IMG/VR virus record: IMGVR_UViG_3300019863_000025
Span: 1-46,063 of that record
From: a virus
Direction: 5' to 3' (one strand)
Length of the DNA stretch: 46,063 nucleotides
Part shown: positions 23,170 through 31,976 of the stretch, one piece after another
How the letters are laid out: each line of letters begins with the position of its first letter
Position numbering within the stretch: position 1 is the stretch's first letter
Notes under the pieces: model-generated
The model's input: the letters and a program-made list of their open reading frames with translations, nothing else
Told to the model about the DNA's origin: nothing
The model's database searches: none
Program-made: the position numbers and the translations under genes

Positions 23170-24873
23170 TTATAAGTGTAAACTATTTATATTAAACTGT
23201 ATAGTTAGTTGTCCCATAAACATATTGAATTGGGGTATACCTATAACCGTAGCTATTTGTGGTTTATCTAACAATTTGTTTATAGTATCCATATCCTTTA
23301 TACTATACATACCCTTTAATGGATTATTGTTATCGTCTATCATCTCTATTAAAGCAAAGTTACCATATATCTTTATATCTTTAATAAATATTTTCATAGA
23401 TAGATTTACTTTATCCCAATCCATTCCATATGGTCCCAGTTTATCTATTTCATATATTAAGTCTTCTGTAATCTCAGTATTCTTAATACTACCATCTATT
23501 TTTATAGGTTTTAATTTAACTTTACCTTTACCATATAATTTACTATAAGTTTTATCAAAAACTTCTTTAAAAGTTTCAAATTTATCTTTATGTAAACTAC
23601 ATCCACCAGCACCAGCATGTCCACCTGCTTTTATAAATACATCTGGATTAGTTTCTTTTATAGTATTAAAAATCTTAGATATATTTACATGTTTTAAAGT
23701 AGCTCTAGCACTTCCTGTCATGATAGGTTTACCATCTTTATCTTTACCCTCTATAAAGCATACAGATGGTTTATTATGCACTTCACCTAACTGACCTGCT
23801 ATGATTCCATTTATAGCTACATTAGTCTTTATAGTAGTTATAAGAGTAGGTTTATTTTCTCTGGGTAATATCTGCTCTTTTACAGAAGCTATCATATCTT
23901 TTTGTAATCTTTTCCTAGACATATTCATCTTCTTAAGCTCTTCAGCATATTCTATTATATTATATCTATCATTACTTATAAGTAATTTATACCCTATTTC
24001 AGCTTTATTCATTCTACCAGATGAGTTTATAAGAGGAGCTAAAGTAAAGCCTATATCCATATAATCTACTAATGGTTTCATACCTATGGTATCTTTTATA
24101 ATACTCCATTTATCAGGATGTTTACTTAAAGACATAACTTCAAATCCCATTCTACAAATAGCTCTATTAAGCGGTTCTGCTAAAGACATAACATCCGATA
24201 TAGTAGTAATAGCTACATAAGGAACTATATCTTGCCATGCTTTTAAGCTATAATCCATCTTTAAAGCTTTAGCTGTAGATAACATAACTACAAAAGCAAC
24301 AAAACACCCTGAAGTACTTTTAGGAAATAAAGAACCTTCTCTTTGATTGTTTACAAATACCGTAGGTGTAGATGGATAATTATCACCAGTTGGTATAGTA
24401 TGGTGGTCTGTAAGGATTACCCTTATACCATTCTTTTCTAAAACACCTATATTTACCTTATCACTAGAACCATGGTCTGCTAATATCAAAATATCTATAG
24501 GGCTTTCATTATGTCTAGTCATAATTCTACCTAGCAATGTATCGTTTATACCATTGCCATCTCTTCTTCTATTTAACATAACAGAAAGCTTATTTGTTGG
24601 GTAATTGAAATGTTCTTTAAAACTTCTATACATGACTGCAGCTGAAGAGATGCCGTCTGCATCGTAATCGGTAACTAATGCTATATGACTTTTTTTCTTT
24701 ATATGCTTAGCTATTAATTTACCTGCTTTATCTGAATCTAACAATAATGTTGTATCTATATAAGGTTCTTTAAATACATATTCTTCTATTACTTTATTAG
24801 TAACCTTTCTTCCGTTTAACCTATTCTTTAGAATATTATTTTGCAACTCCGTAAGTTGTTTATCTTTATTCAT
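23170..24873 (-). CDS. recJ: RecJ-like DHH single-strand DNA exonuclease
   Basis: 567 residues, the usual RecJ length. DHH-domain motifs run in order: LVTDYDADGISSAAV (the DxD-type metal site near residue 66), ILADHGSSD, then VILTDHHTIP (DHH at 156-158) and NSSGRMNKAEIG. The DHHA1 domain follows with KAGGHAGAGGCSL, and a C-terminal OB-like region (YGNFALIEMIDD...) ends the chain. RecJ degrades single-stranded DNA 5' to 3' using metal ions, in recombination and repair. It is the first gene of a minus operon ending with the NADAR-macro-SLOG fusion, starting at a divergent promoter region (24874-24981). RBS AGGAGTAAC. The family call is secure. Confidence 0.9.
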   Translation of the reverse strand: MNKDKQLTELQNNILKNRLNGRKVTNKVIEEYVFKEPYIDTTLLLDSDKAGKLIAKHIKKKSHIALVTDYDADGISSAAVMYRSFKEHFNYPTNKLSVMLNRRRDGNGINDTLLGRIMTRHNESPIDILILADHGSSDKVNIGVLEKNGIRVILTDHHTIPTGDNYPSTPTVFVNNQREGSLFPKSTSGCFVAFVVMLSTAKALKMDYSLKAWQDIVPYVAITTISDVMSLAEPLNRAICRMGFEVMSLSKHPDKWSIIKDTIGMKPLVDYMDIGFTLAPLINSSGRMNKAEIGYKLLISNDRYNIIEYAEELKKMNMSRKRLQKDMIASVKEQILPRENKPTLITTIKTNVAINGIIAGQLGEVHNKPSVCFIEGKDKDGKPIMTGSARATLKHVNISKIFNTIKETNPDVFIKAGGHAGAGGCSLHKDKFETFKEVFDKTYSKLYGKGKVKLKPIKIDGSIKNTEITEDLIYEIDKLGPYGMDWDKVNLSMKIFIKDIKIYGNFALIEMIDDNNNPLKGMYSIKDMDTINKLLDKPQIATVIGIPQFNMFMGQLTIQFNINSLHL

Positions 24874-24981
24874 TGGTTACTCCTATTCTTTTATATTTCA
24901 ATTAAGTCGAGTACATATATTTTTAATATAAGAAATGCTCGTATTTTATGATAATATTTTAATGTTTAAACGAGGTAAAAG
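24874..24981. promoter_or_regulatory. Divergent promoter region
   Basis: 108 bases separate the leftward RecJ operon from the rightward gene at 24982, so promoters for both must lie here. TATGATAAT (24949-24957) resembles a -10 box for rightward transcription. CGAG and CTCG arms (near 24908 and 24938) form a weak inverted repeat. No copy of the 25-nt element is present. Confidence 0.4.
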
Positions 24982-25542
24982 ATGAAAATCTTACAATTAA
25001 CTAAAGAGGGAGTAGAAACTGTATTTACTAAAATAGTAACTAATAAAAAGAATTCTAAAAAATACCATAATTTAAAACATGGTAGTAAGCGTAATAGAGG
25101 ATGGGTATGGTCAGCTAGTATGGATAATAGATTCTTTAAACTACATACGGGAATACCGATACCTTTAACCTCTAATGATTACTTACTAAAAGAGATAAAG
25201 AAAGATGGAGTGATTCTAAAAGATGCTAATGATAATGTTTTATACTCTATATCTAAGACTAAGTTTCCTGATGATGATATAATGGTTTTATGGAAATGTA
25301 ACTATGATAACTTTATAAACATTACTTATAAATTAAGTGAAAATATAAAGCTCTTAGGAGTTAGTAGGAATATATCTGACCTAACTGAGGTATTAGAGAT
25401 GCCTATATTCTTAGTTAAAGATAAATGTCGTATGTTATGGTATGGTGTATGTCTTGAGAGTCGTAAGAAATACGAACAACTTATAGAATTTGATGGAAAG
25501 ACATTTAATATAGGAAACTTAAAGGAGATACCATATGAGTAA
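24982..25542 (+). CDS. Unknown protein, 186 residues
   Basis: Start 24982 follows GAGGTAAAAG. A basic, soluble mixed alpha/beta protein with several Trp and Lys residues (SKRNRGWVWSASMDNRFFKL). The later part contains LLGVSRNISDLTEVLEMPIFLVKDKCRMLWYG. No family is recognised. Its end overlaps a small lysine-rich ORF by 8 nt. Confidence 0.6.
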   Translation: MKILQLTKEGVETVFTKIVTNKKNSKKYHNLKHGSKRNRGWVWSASMDNRFFKLHTGIPIPLTSNDYLLKEIKKDGVILKDANDNVLYSISKTKFPDDDIMVLWKCNYDNFINITYKLSENIKLLGVSRNISDLTEVLEMPIFLVKDKCRMLWYGVCLESRKKYEQLIEFDGKTFNIGNLKEIPYE

Positions 25543-25642
25543 TAATATGTTTACAACAGACAAAGATAAAAAGAAGAAAGAAACTAATGCTAAGAAAATA
25601 GCTAGACAATTGCTTAAAGATAAGAAGAAGGATAAAAGATGA
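25535..25642 (+). CDS. 35-residue lysine-rich peptide
   Basis: ATG 25535 overlaps the previous stop and its TGA overlaps the next gene's ATG (ATGA at 25639). RBS AAAGGAG lies 8 nt upstream. More than a third of the residues are Lys (TDKDKKKKETNAKK...). The coupling on both sides makes it likely to be translated. It may bind nucleic acid or be a small adaptor. Confidence 0.55.
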   Translation: MSNNMFTTDKDKKKKETNAKKIARQLLKDKKKDKR

Positions 25643-26880
25643 AGCCTTTACTAAAAGATATGTTAGACGAACAATTTAAGAAAGTAAAGATTGATAAGAA
25701 GCTACATAATAAACTTTTATCTTTTAGATTAAAATGGATGCAACAATCTTCTGATTATATAAGCTTTTTAGGTTCTAATTTATTTGGAGTAGAAAGAATA
25801 GCATTTACACCTAATGATGTACAAATGGTATTAGAAGATATCTTAGGTTTAGATATTAAGAAGCTTAAAAAAGCTATAGATAGTAGCGAACATATCAATC
25901 CTAGCTGGAAAGTATCTAGTGATCCTTATTGGTTGGGTTTAGTTTACTTAATGAATAGATTTATGTTAGAACCTGGAATAGATAAGTTTAGAGAAGAAGC
26001 TCTTAAAAACCTTTATTTCTTATTTACTTACAAAACCATAGGTAGATTGATAACTAACTGGTTAGAGTACCCTGTAGACCCAGGAACAGCTAAAGAAGTT
26101 CATCGTAGGTTATCTGGTAGATTTATTATAAAGCAAGTGGCTAGCTGGCAAGAACTTTTTGAATATAAAAGTAACGATATTTTACCTACAGGTTCTCATT
26201 TTGATAAAATAAAGAAGAAAGAGATAAAGGGTGGAATACATTATGAAAGAATTAAAGAATTTGACACTTTAACAATCATAAATACTACTAATGATTTACA
26301 AGGTAGAATAAGAGAAATAGTAAAGAATATTTATGAAGTTTTAGTCCAAGTAGATGAAGAGAAAGCTAAAGTATCAACTACTACTCTTAATCAAGAGTTT
26401 GAAGGTGAGAGTTCTAATAAAGACATTATAGAAAGACCTGATAAATATATTACATTTATGAATAGTGTTATAGATAAACCAAATGATTTAATAAAACATG
26501 ACTTACTAGGTATAATAGCTGATATATTACCTAATCTTAATAAGACTATGTTATTTGATACATTAACTTATATAAGTAAAAGTAAACTAAAAAGTCATGA
26601 GCTTACAGAACCTATAATGACTCTTTCTTTACAATACTTACAAGCTAACAATATCAATAGTAATTATTCTTCTGATATTGTTAATATTATAGGTATGTTA
26701 AAAAGATATTGGTCTAGCAGTAAAGTAAGTTCTAAAGAAGTAAAAGATTTAAAAAAGAATACTAATGATTTAGTAGTGAAAGCTACTAATAAAAGAACTG
26801 GTTGGCTTATAGCTACAGTTACTATAGGTGTTTTAGTTTATATCTTCTTAAGAGCTATAGCTAAAGATAGTTACAAATAA
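25639..26880 (+). CDS. Tail-anchored membrane protein of unknown function, possible virion protein
   Basis: 413 residues, coupled to the lysine-rich ORF. The body is a mostly helical soluble domain, with HINPSWKVSSDPYWLGLVYL near residue 87 and LITNWLEYPVDPGTAKEVHRR near residue 138. It ends in one transmembrane helix (about 388-408, GWLIATVTIGVLVYIFLRAI) and a short basic tail, so it would be anchored by its C-terminus. No database family is recalled with certainty. It ends at a convergent terminator with a fibre-like gene, and some phage structural proteins have this shape. Membrane anchoring is the firmest point. Confidence 0.6.
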   Translation: MKPLLKDMLDEQFKKVKIDKKLHNKLLSFRLKWMQQSSDYISFLGSNLFGVERIAFTPNDVQMVLEDILGLDIKKLKKAIDSSEHINPSWKVSSDPYWLGLVYLMNRFMLEPGIDKFREEALKNLYFLFTYKTIGRLITNWLEYPVDPGTAKEVHRRLSGRFIIKQVASWQELFEYKSNDILPTGSHFDKIKKKEIKGGIHYERIKEFDTLTIINTTNDLQGRIREIVKNIYEVLVQVDEEKAKVSTTTLNQEFEGESSNKDIIERPDKYITFMNSVIDKPNDLIKHDLLGIIADILPNLNKTMLFDTLTYISKSKLKSHELTEPIMTLSLQYLQANNINSNYSSDIVNIIGMLKRYWSSSKVSSKEVKDLKKNTNDLVVKATNKRTGWLIATVTIGVLVYIFLRAIAKDSYK

Positions 26881-26914
26881 ATATACACTATAGGGAATTC
26901 CCTATAGTGTATAT
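26881..26914. terminator. 34-nt perfect palindromic bidirectional terminator
   Basis: The arms ATATACACTATAGGGAA and TTCCCTATAGTGTATAT are perfectly complementary. It separates the rightward membrane-protein gene from the leftward fibre-like operon. Confidence 0.75.
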
Positions 26915-26921
26915 AATGTTA

Positions 26922-29189
26922 TTAAGCTTCTAATATTGTTATAGTTGCTTCTGATGTCATCAATGATAATGTTTCATAAGTAACAGGATCATAACCAGTA
27001 TAGTTTGTTACTACTATTTGAGAATCGTTTAATACAACTATTCTTCTCCAATCAGTAATAGGATTTTCAGGTAAGTTATTTATATTTACTGTATCATTAG
27101 GTACTAATATATCTAAATAATCAAATGTAATTAATTCACCATCTATTACTACTTTTAAAAGACCTGTATCTTCAGGGCTAGTTCCTTCTATTTTAATAGT
27201 TCTATAAAGTAAGATGTTATCTATAGTAATTACTTCATTAAGACCTATAACTAAATCTTCTACCGCAGTAAGTTCACTCTCTATGATTAAAGCATCTGGC
27301 GTAGTGTCTGAAATGTATCTATAAGATACTTGAGGATCTTGTATTCTTGAAGATACTCTAATAATATCACCATCTGGAATAACTACAGTCCCATTGTATC
27401 TCATCTCATCACTCATATCGTTAGCTAAAACTTCTACAGAATAATCTAGTAAGTCTATAACAATAGTATCTTGGTTACCTATACTAGGTCCATCTTCACT
27501 ATTATTAAATAGCATAACTTTACCATCTTTTCTCAATACAGGTAATAAAGCATAAATATCTTCGCTAACAGTTAAAGGTAATTCACCAACTAAGCTTATC
27601 TCTTTCGTAATAAGATTTAAAGTATAGATATCTCTATTCTCTAACTTAAGTGTATCATTTAGACTTCCACCTAGTAACAGTACATTATCTTTATCTATTC
27701 TACACATACTTATATTAGTTTTAAAATCTAACTTTCCAGCTAAACTTATACTATTAGTAAATTCACCTGTTTCTACATTAAAGCTTCTTATCTCTAAGTT
27801 AGCTCCATTACTTAAACTTCTAGGAATATAATAAGCTTGATTAGTAGATTCATGTATTACTAAACTATTAGTTAAAGCTGTACTATCTAACTCATCTGCT
27901 TTATCAAAAGTATATACTTTTTTGATATTACCATTTATAGTATTAAACTCGTATAGTTCAAATCTACTCTTAGCTAGACCACCTACTCCATCTTCTCCAA
28001 TAGCATAATTTAGTAACACTCTTCCTGTGGAAGTATGTATAATGTTTACATCAGCTATATTGAAAACATTTTCTAATACTATATTATCGTAAGGTAAGTA
28101 TCTAAATTTACCATCTTTATACTCTTTAGGTGTAAGTATTACATTATCATTAACTGGATCATTACTAGGTATAAATGCTAAGTTATTGATATTTAGATTA
28201 GCTGTGAAAACAGTAAGTCCATTTAACAATAGTCCTTGTTCAAAAGTATACTTATTTAAGTAAGTAGTATCTTCATCTATAGGATAAACTACATTCTCAA
28301 AAACGGTACTTTTATTTACTGTTATCCAAGGAGTATACTTATCATCAGTAATTCTTATTCTAGACTTAACTGTATATTCAGTCCCTACATTTAAGTTACC
28401 TGTATAAATAGATGGCGTAAGAGTATCTTGGTCTAACTTACTAACTATAGTAGTACCTAAAGCATCTTCTATTTTTAAATCTACACTTACAAAACTACTA
28501 GTCTTTAAGCTTAAATTAAAATAGATATGTCTATCAGGCATCAAGTTATTTTTTTGCACTATATTGTAAAGTGAAGTTGATGTATCCGTTATAGATATAC
28601 TCATAGTACCTGCTTTACTAGTCGCACCTGTATCTGTATGGTAATAGTTTGTAAGTACATACATTTTATTTACTTCTATTAAGTTAGAAGGGATATCTAT
28701 AGATGTCTTATTAAACTTATCTCTTTTTGATTCTAAAATGATTTTACCATTAGTATCTTTTAAATACCAACTAGTACTATCATGCTGACCAGCACCTGCT
28801 ATCAGTTTAAAATCTTTTGACATAATATGGATAAATGGTTCTGATTTATTAACTGTAGCATTCTCTATAAAAAGTATAGGAGTTTCTACTACAGTACCTG
28901 TTATAATAAAACCTTTCTGATCTTTAGCAATAGGTGTAATGCTAGACCAAGTAGTCTCATTACCATTACTAAAATGCATCTTCATTCTACAATAATACTC
29001 AGTAGTATCATTATCAGGTGCTACAAATTCATATCTTAACTTATTTATAGTATCTTCCACTTCGTCTACTACTAAATTATTTATATCATCCAGATTTATA
29101 TCTGTACCTATTTGCCAGCTAGTAGATACTAACTCTATACCTGAACCCTCAGGAAACACTGGTGGTCTTATACTTATCTTCAATTTCAT
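26922..29189 (-). CDS. Fibre- or decoration-like virion protein with fibronectin-like and kelch-like repeats
   Basis: 755 residues. The N-terminal part contains several immunoglobulin/fibronectin-like modules (TSWQIGTDINLDDINNL...YYCRMKMHF...TTWSS near residues 23-85, then STSWYLKD... and VSVDLKIEDALG...). Residues about 380-620 look like kelch or propeller blades, with repeated hydrophobic strands and NTxxG motifs (SRFELYEFNTINGNIKKVYTF, NLEIRSFNVETGEFTN, RDIYTLNLITKEIS). Such beta-rich repeats suit a surface-exposed virion protein binding host carbohydrate. RBS AGGAGAAGATA. It is the second gene of a two-gene minus operon; the smaller first gene shares its N-terminal module. The virion role is inferred from architecture. 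Confidence 0.65.
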   Translation of the reverse strand: MKLKISIRPPVFPEGSGIELVSTSWQIGTDINLDDINNLVVDEVEDTINKLRYEFVAPDNDTTEYYCRMKMHFSNGNETTWSSITPIAKDQKGFIITGTVVETPILFIENATVNKSEPFIHIMSKDFKLIAGAGQHDSTSWYLKDTNGKIILESKRDKFNKTSIDIPSNLIEVNKMYVLTNYYHTDTGATSKAGTMSISITDTSTSLYNIVQKNNLMPDRHIYFNLSLKTSSFVSVDLKIEDALGTTIVSKLDQDTLTPSIYTGNLNVGTEYTVKSRIRITDDKYTPWITVNKSTVFENVVYPIDEDTTYLNKYTFEQGLLLNGLTVFTANLNINNLAFIPSNDPVNDNVILTPKEYKDGKFRYLPYDNIVLENVFNIADVNIIHTSTGRVLLNYAIGEDGVGGLAKSRFELYEFNTINGNIKKVYTFDKADELDSTALTNSLVIHESTNQAYYIPRSLSNGANLEIRSFNVETGEFTNSISLAGKLDFKTNISMCRIDKDNVLLLGGSLNDTLKLENRDIYTLNLITKEISLVGELPLTVSEDIYALLPVLRKDGKVMLFNNSEDGPSIGNQDTIVIDLLDYSVEVLANDMSDEMRYNGTVVIPDGDIIRVSSRIQDPQVSYRYISDTTPDALIIESELTAVEDLVIGLNEVITIDNILLYRTIKIEGTSPEDTGLLKVVIDGELITFDYLDILVPNDTVNINNLPENPITDWRRIVVLNDSQIVVTNYTGYDPVTYETLSLMTSEATITILEA

Positions 29190-29198
29190 TATCTTCTC

Positions 29199-29549
29199 CT
29201 ATTCTTTTATATCTATTGTATCTGTAAGTATTTCTATACTTCCATCTATTAATACAACTGTTATCTTACTATTGTCTTGTTTACATACTGGAAGTTCAAA
29301 CCAATCACTTACACTATCATAAATGTGTACCTTTACCCTAAAGTAAAGTTCATCCAAATCAGAATAATAACCTTCCTCTGGAGGTATCTTAGGTAATGGA
29401 GTAGACCAACTTGTAAGGTTTACTTCATCCTCTAAACTCTCATCTATTACCTCTTCAAATTCTGAATCCTTAGCGGCTTGCCAACTACTTGCAGTATGGT
29501 AACCACCAGTATCCATATCTAAAAAAGATATTAGTGATATTTTAGCCAT
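29199..29549 (-). CDS. Small fibronectin-like domain protein related to the N-terminus of the next gene
   Basis: 116 residues from ATG 29549, chosen because AAGGAGGAAC lies 7 nt before it. The sequence YHTASSWQAAKDSEFEEVI...YFRVKVHIYDSVSDWFE matches the first module of the adjacent 755-residue protein (TSWQIGTD...YYCRMKMHF...TTWSS). It therefore appears to be a single-domain relative made alongside it. Such modules occur as decoration or tail-fibre domains in jumbo phages. It lies 9 nt upstream of the larger gene and is co-transcribed. Confidence 0.65.
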   Translation of the reverse strand: MAKISLISFLDMDTGGYHTASSWQAAKDSEFEEVIDESLEDEVNLTSWSTPLPKIPPEEGYYSDLDELYFRVKVHIYDSVSDWFELPVCKQDNSKITVVLIDGSIEILTDTIDIKE

Positions 29550-29648
29550 TATAATGTTCCTCCTTGTATACATATCAATTAAAGTGAGCTATGTTAACTT
29601 TTAACGGGTACTGTTTATTTGATTAAATTAAACTCAAGGAGTAACGAT

Positions 29649-30590
29649 ATGAAAATAGATGTAGCTGATAGTACGGTAGGTAAGTTAACTAATACTTCTG
29701 TAATAAGAAAGAAACTTATGGATTTTATTATACTAAATGATGTAAAGAATCTTAAGTATGAATGGAGAAGTTTAGGAACTAAACAATTAGTTTTTATAAC
29801 TGGTAAAAATGATAAAGAACAAGCTTTACCTATTTTAGAAGACCCTATGGTATTAGATTATCATATAGTAGTAGATGTAAGAGCTTATGTAAGACCTAAA
29901 GATGACTTTTCTTCATTATCTGAAATAGTAAGTAATGAAACTAGTCTTAACTTTATAGTACATAGAGCTATGATAATGGCTGACTTATATGATTTAAGTA
30001 AATCAGGTGGTCTAGGTATAAATACTTTAGTTCCTTTTGCAGCAACTGCATATGCTTCTTGGTTAAAAACTGTATTTGTAGTAAACTTAAGATTAGACAT
30101 CGTAGAAGAATCTCTATTAGAAGTAGCTTTATTATATTTCTTCTTTAGTATGGTAGAAGAGGCTGAAGTTATAGATAATAAACTTTTAGGAGTAATAGCT
30201 ACTAGAATACATAAATCTCAAGCTAGAACTACTACAATGTCTATAGATAGAATAATGGAATATATATCTGATAAAGGTAAAGTAGAAAGTATTGAAGATT
30301 TAATAAAGTTAATAAAAGATATAGTGAGTAGTCCTAAGATAACTCATTTAGATTTAAATCTTTTAAGTAATATGTTAATAAATACTTGGTATGGTCCAAA
30401 TGCAGATAGAAATGTTATGCTAGCTGTTGAACATTTACCTACTTGGTTAAGTATGTATTATAACACAACTACTATGACTGGTTATAAAAAGACTAAGTTA
30501 GCTACTATGTTAAGTAGAGATAAGAAACATTTAAATACTAGTGACTTTACTAAAAAATATGAACTTTATATAAATGGCAGACATATCTAG
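29649..30590 (+). CDS. Unknown protein, 313 residues
   Basis: ATG 29649 is chosen over an in-frame ATG at 29619 because CAAGGAGTAAC lies just before it. Mostly helical, with a hydrophobic central helix pair (LNFIVHRAMIMADLYDL, WLKTVFVVNLRLDIVEESLLEVALLYFFFSM) that may be buried rather than membrane-spanning. No family is recognised; a virion or replication role is possible. The next gene follows after 2 nt. Confidence 0.6.
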   Translation: MKIDVADSTVGKLTNTSVIRKKLMDFIILNDVKNLKYEWRSLGTKQLVFITGKNDKEQALPILEDPMVLDYHIVVDVRAYVRPKDDFSSLSEIVSNETSLNFIVHRAMIMADLYDLSKSGGLGINTLVPFAATAYASWLKTVFVVNLRLDIVEESLLEVALLYFFFSMVEEAEVIDNKLLGVIATRIHKSQARTTTMSIDRIMEYISDKGKVESIEDLIKLIKDIVSSPKITHLDLNLLSNMLINTWYGPNADRNVMLAVEHLPTWLSMYYNTTTMTGYKKTKLATMLSRDKKHLNTSDFTKKYELYINGRHI

Positions 30591-30592
30591 TT

Positions 30593-31132
30593 ATGAAATA
30601 CTTTAAATTTATATTTATTATATTCTTTACTATTATTGTATTTACTCTAGAACCTTTTATGTTTATATTAGCTTATAGATTTAGGTATAAAGCTAGAGAT
30701 GTAGTACATGGATATAATTATCAAAATAAAATATGGATTTATGGTTATTATAACTTAGGTGGGTATAAAAACCTACCTAAGGTATCCTATAGTGTTTATT
30801 TATTTTATAAGTATGTTATATGGATATGGTTAAATGATTTCACTTATGACGACACATATAATTTATCATATTTCTTATCTAAAAAAGGTAATAAGAAGAT
30901 AAGTATAAGTGAAGATAGTCCAAACAATCTTATACTTAATAAAAATAACAAAGCTAATAGTAACTTTATTAGAGCTTTTACTTATATGTTGCAAAATCAT
31001 ACTAATAATTTTATTCTTCAATTCCACTATACTCTGTGTAAAGAAGATGTATTTACCTTTAAAGATGTAGGTTATGAAAATATAAAAGAGAATTATAATA
31101 GCAGAGAGATATACAGACTCAAGTTTTTTTAA
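30593..31132 (+). CDS. Membrane protein of unknown function, 179 residues
   Basis: ATG 30593 lies 2 nt after the previous stop. A strong N-terminal membrane segment (about residues 5-28, KFIFIIFFTIIVFTLEPFMF) is followed by an aromatic, basic soluble part with VIWIWLNDFTYDD and RAFTYMLQNHTNNFI. The order TM, W-x-W-x-N-D, then R...NH-x-NN-F vaguely recalls a widespread phage membrane-protein family, but I am not sure of this. Its stop overlaps a promoter-like motif at 31130-31150. Confidence 0.55.
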   Translation: MKYFKFIFIIFFTIIVFTLEPFMFILAYRFRYKARDVVHGYNYQNKIWIYGYYNLGGYKNLPKVSYSVYLFYKYVIWIWLNDFTYDDTYNLSYFLSKKGNKKISISEDSPNNLILNKNNKANSNFIRAFTYMLQNHTNNFILQFHYTLCKEDVFTFKDVGYENIKENYNSREIYRLKFF

Positions 31133-31176
31133 CAATATATTAATTATGTAGAGCAACAAACTCTATAAACATCTTT
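31130..31176 (+). promoter_or_regulatory. Degenerate copy of candidate promoter with leader hairpin
   Basis: TAACAATATATTAATTATG resembles the 25-nt element (TAACC..ATATT.ATTA). It is followed by TAGAG (31149-31153) and CTCTA (31161-31165), then TAAACATCTTTA. The same order (hairpin, TAA, TCTTTA) follows the exact copy at 19095. It lies upstream of the gene at 31238. Confidence 0.4.
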
Positions 31177-31237
31177 ATAGTAGTATAAAGGTAAGCGATG
31201 GTAAAACATCTTATAATAATAACAATGAGGAGAAAAT

Positions 31238-31630
31238 ATGGACAGTTTACAATATAAATGTACTGTATGTGGTGAAATGGAAGATGCTAAAGATACTGAT
31301 GTTATCTCAGAAAGAGGTAAGAGATGTATGGTATGTTTCTTATTAGATAGTCAACCTGGTGACGAGATAGAATACAAAAGAGGTAAATCTCCTAAAAAGG
31401 ATTCGACACCTAAGACTAAAACATTTAATAATAAATGTAACAAAGAGAAAAGAAAGAAGTACCCTAAAAGAGTACAGAAAGCTTCTTTAGAGCAAGAAAA
31501 CAGAAACTATGTAATAGTAGGTGAAGTGGAACATCAACATAAAAAGAAATCTACTATAAGATTAGAAGATTTTGAAGTAGATGAGACTGAAGCAAATGAA
31601 TTCACAAACAGTATGTTAGGAGATGTATGA
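31238..31630 (+). CDS. Small zinc-ribbon protein
   Basis: 130 residues. The N-terminus YKCTVCGEMEDAKD...GKRCMVCFLL has two CxxC pairs, a likely zinc ribbon. The middle (about 50-90) is very basic and probably flexible (KKDSTPKTKTFNNKCNKEKRKKYPKR), and the C-terminus is acidic. This suggests a nucleic-acid or RNA-polymerase binding adaptor, without firm evidence. RBS GAGGAGAAAAT. It overlaps the next gene by 4 nt (ATGA) and is 0.35 kb upstream of the tubulin gene. Confidence 0.65.
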   Translation: MDSLQYKCTVCGEMEDAKDTDVISERGKRCMVCFLLDSQPGDEIEYKRGKSPKKDSTPKTKTFNNKCNKEKRKKYPKRVQKASLEQENRNYVIVGEVEHQHKKKSTIRLEDFEVDETEANEFTNSMLGDV

Positions 31631-31959
31631 TGAAAGTTTTTAGAATTTTTGAGGATATTTTTAGTAATCCTTACTTAGGTAAATTAAATGTAGATTTAAA
31701 CAATCTAAAGAAAGTAATTATATCTAATATTTTCCTACTTGGAATTATTATATTCGCTCCTTTATATATGGAGTGGTATGTTATTATATTTATGGTAGTG
31801 CTAAACATTTTAGTTACTATTTATGGATTTAATAGATTAAAGTTTGATATAGCTTCATATGGTTATAGATATGCTTTAAAGGTACAAAGAGTTTTGATGG
31901 CAATAAACATACTATATTTTATAATAGTGGGTTTATATTTAACATATTTTAAATTTTAG
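31627..31959 (+). CDS. Small multi-pass membrane protein
   Basis: 110 residues, coupled by ATGA to the zinc-ribbon gene. Hydrophobic segments lie near residues 30-48, 49-67 and 88-108 (KKVIISNIFLLGIIIFAPLY; WYVIIFMVVLNILVTIYGF; LMAINILYFIIVGLYLTYF), so two or three helices span the membrane. It lies just before the phage tubulin gene, which raises the possibility of a membrane partner, but nothing in the sequence shows that. Confidence 0.55.
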   Translation: MMKVFRIFEDIFSNPYLGKLNVDLNNLKKVIISNIFLLGIIIFAPLYMEWYVIIFMVVLNILVTIYGFNRLKFDIASYGYRYALKVQRVLMAINILYFIIVGLYLTYFKF

Positions 31960-31976
31960 AAAGAGAGAAATAAAAA

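Noticed and set aside
23225-23548. 107-residue plus-strand ORF opposite RecJ
   Set aside because: Antisense shadow rich in hydrophobic residues; RecJ motifs on the minus strand explain the conservation.
30875-31159. 94-residue hydrophobic minus-strand ORF
   Set aside because: Antisense to the membrane-protein gene and crosses the promoter-like site; no RBS.
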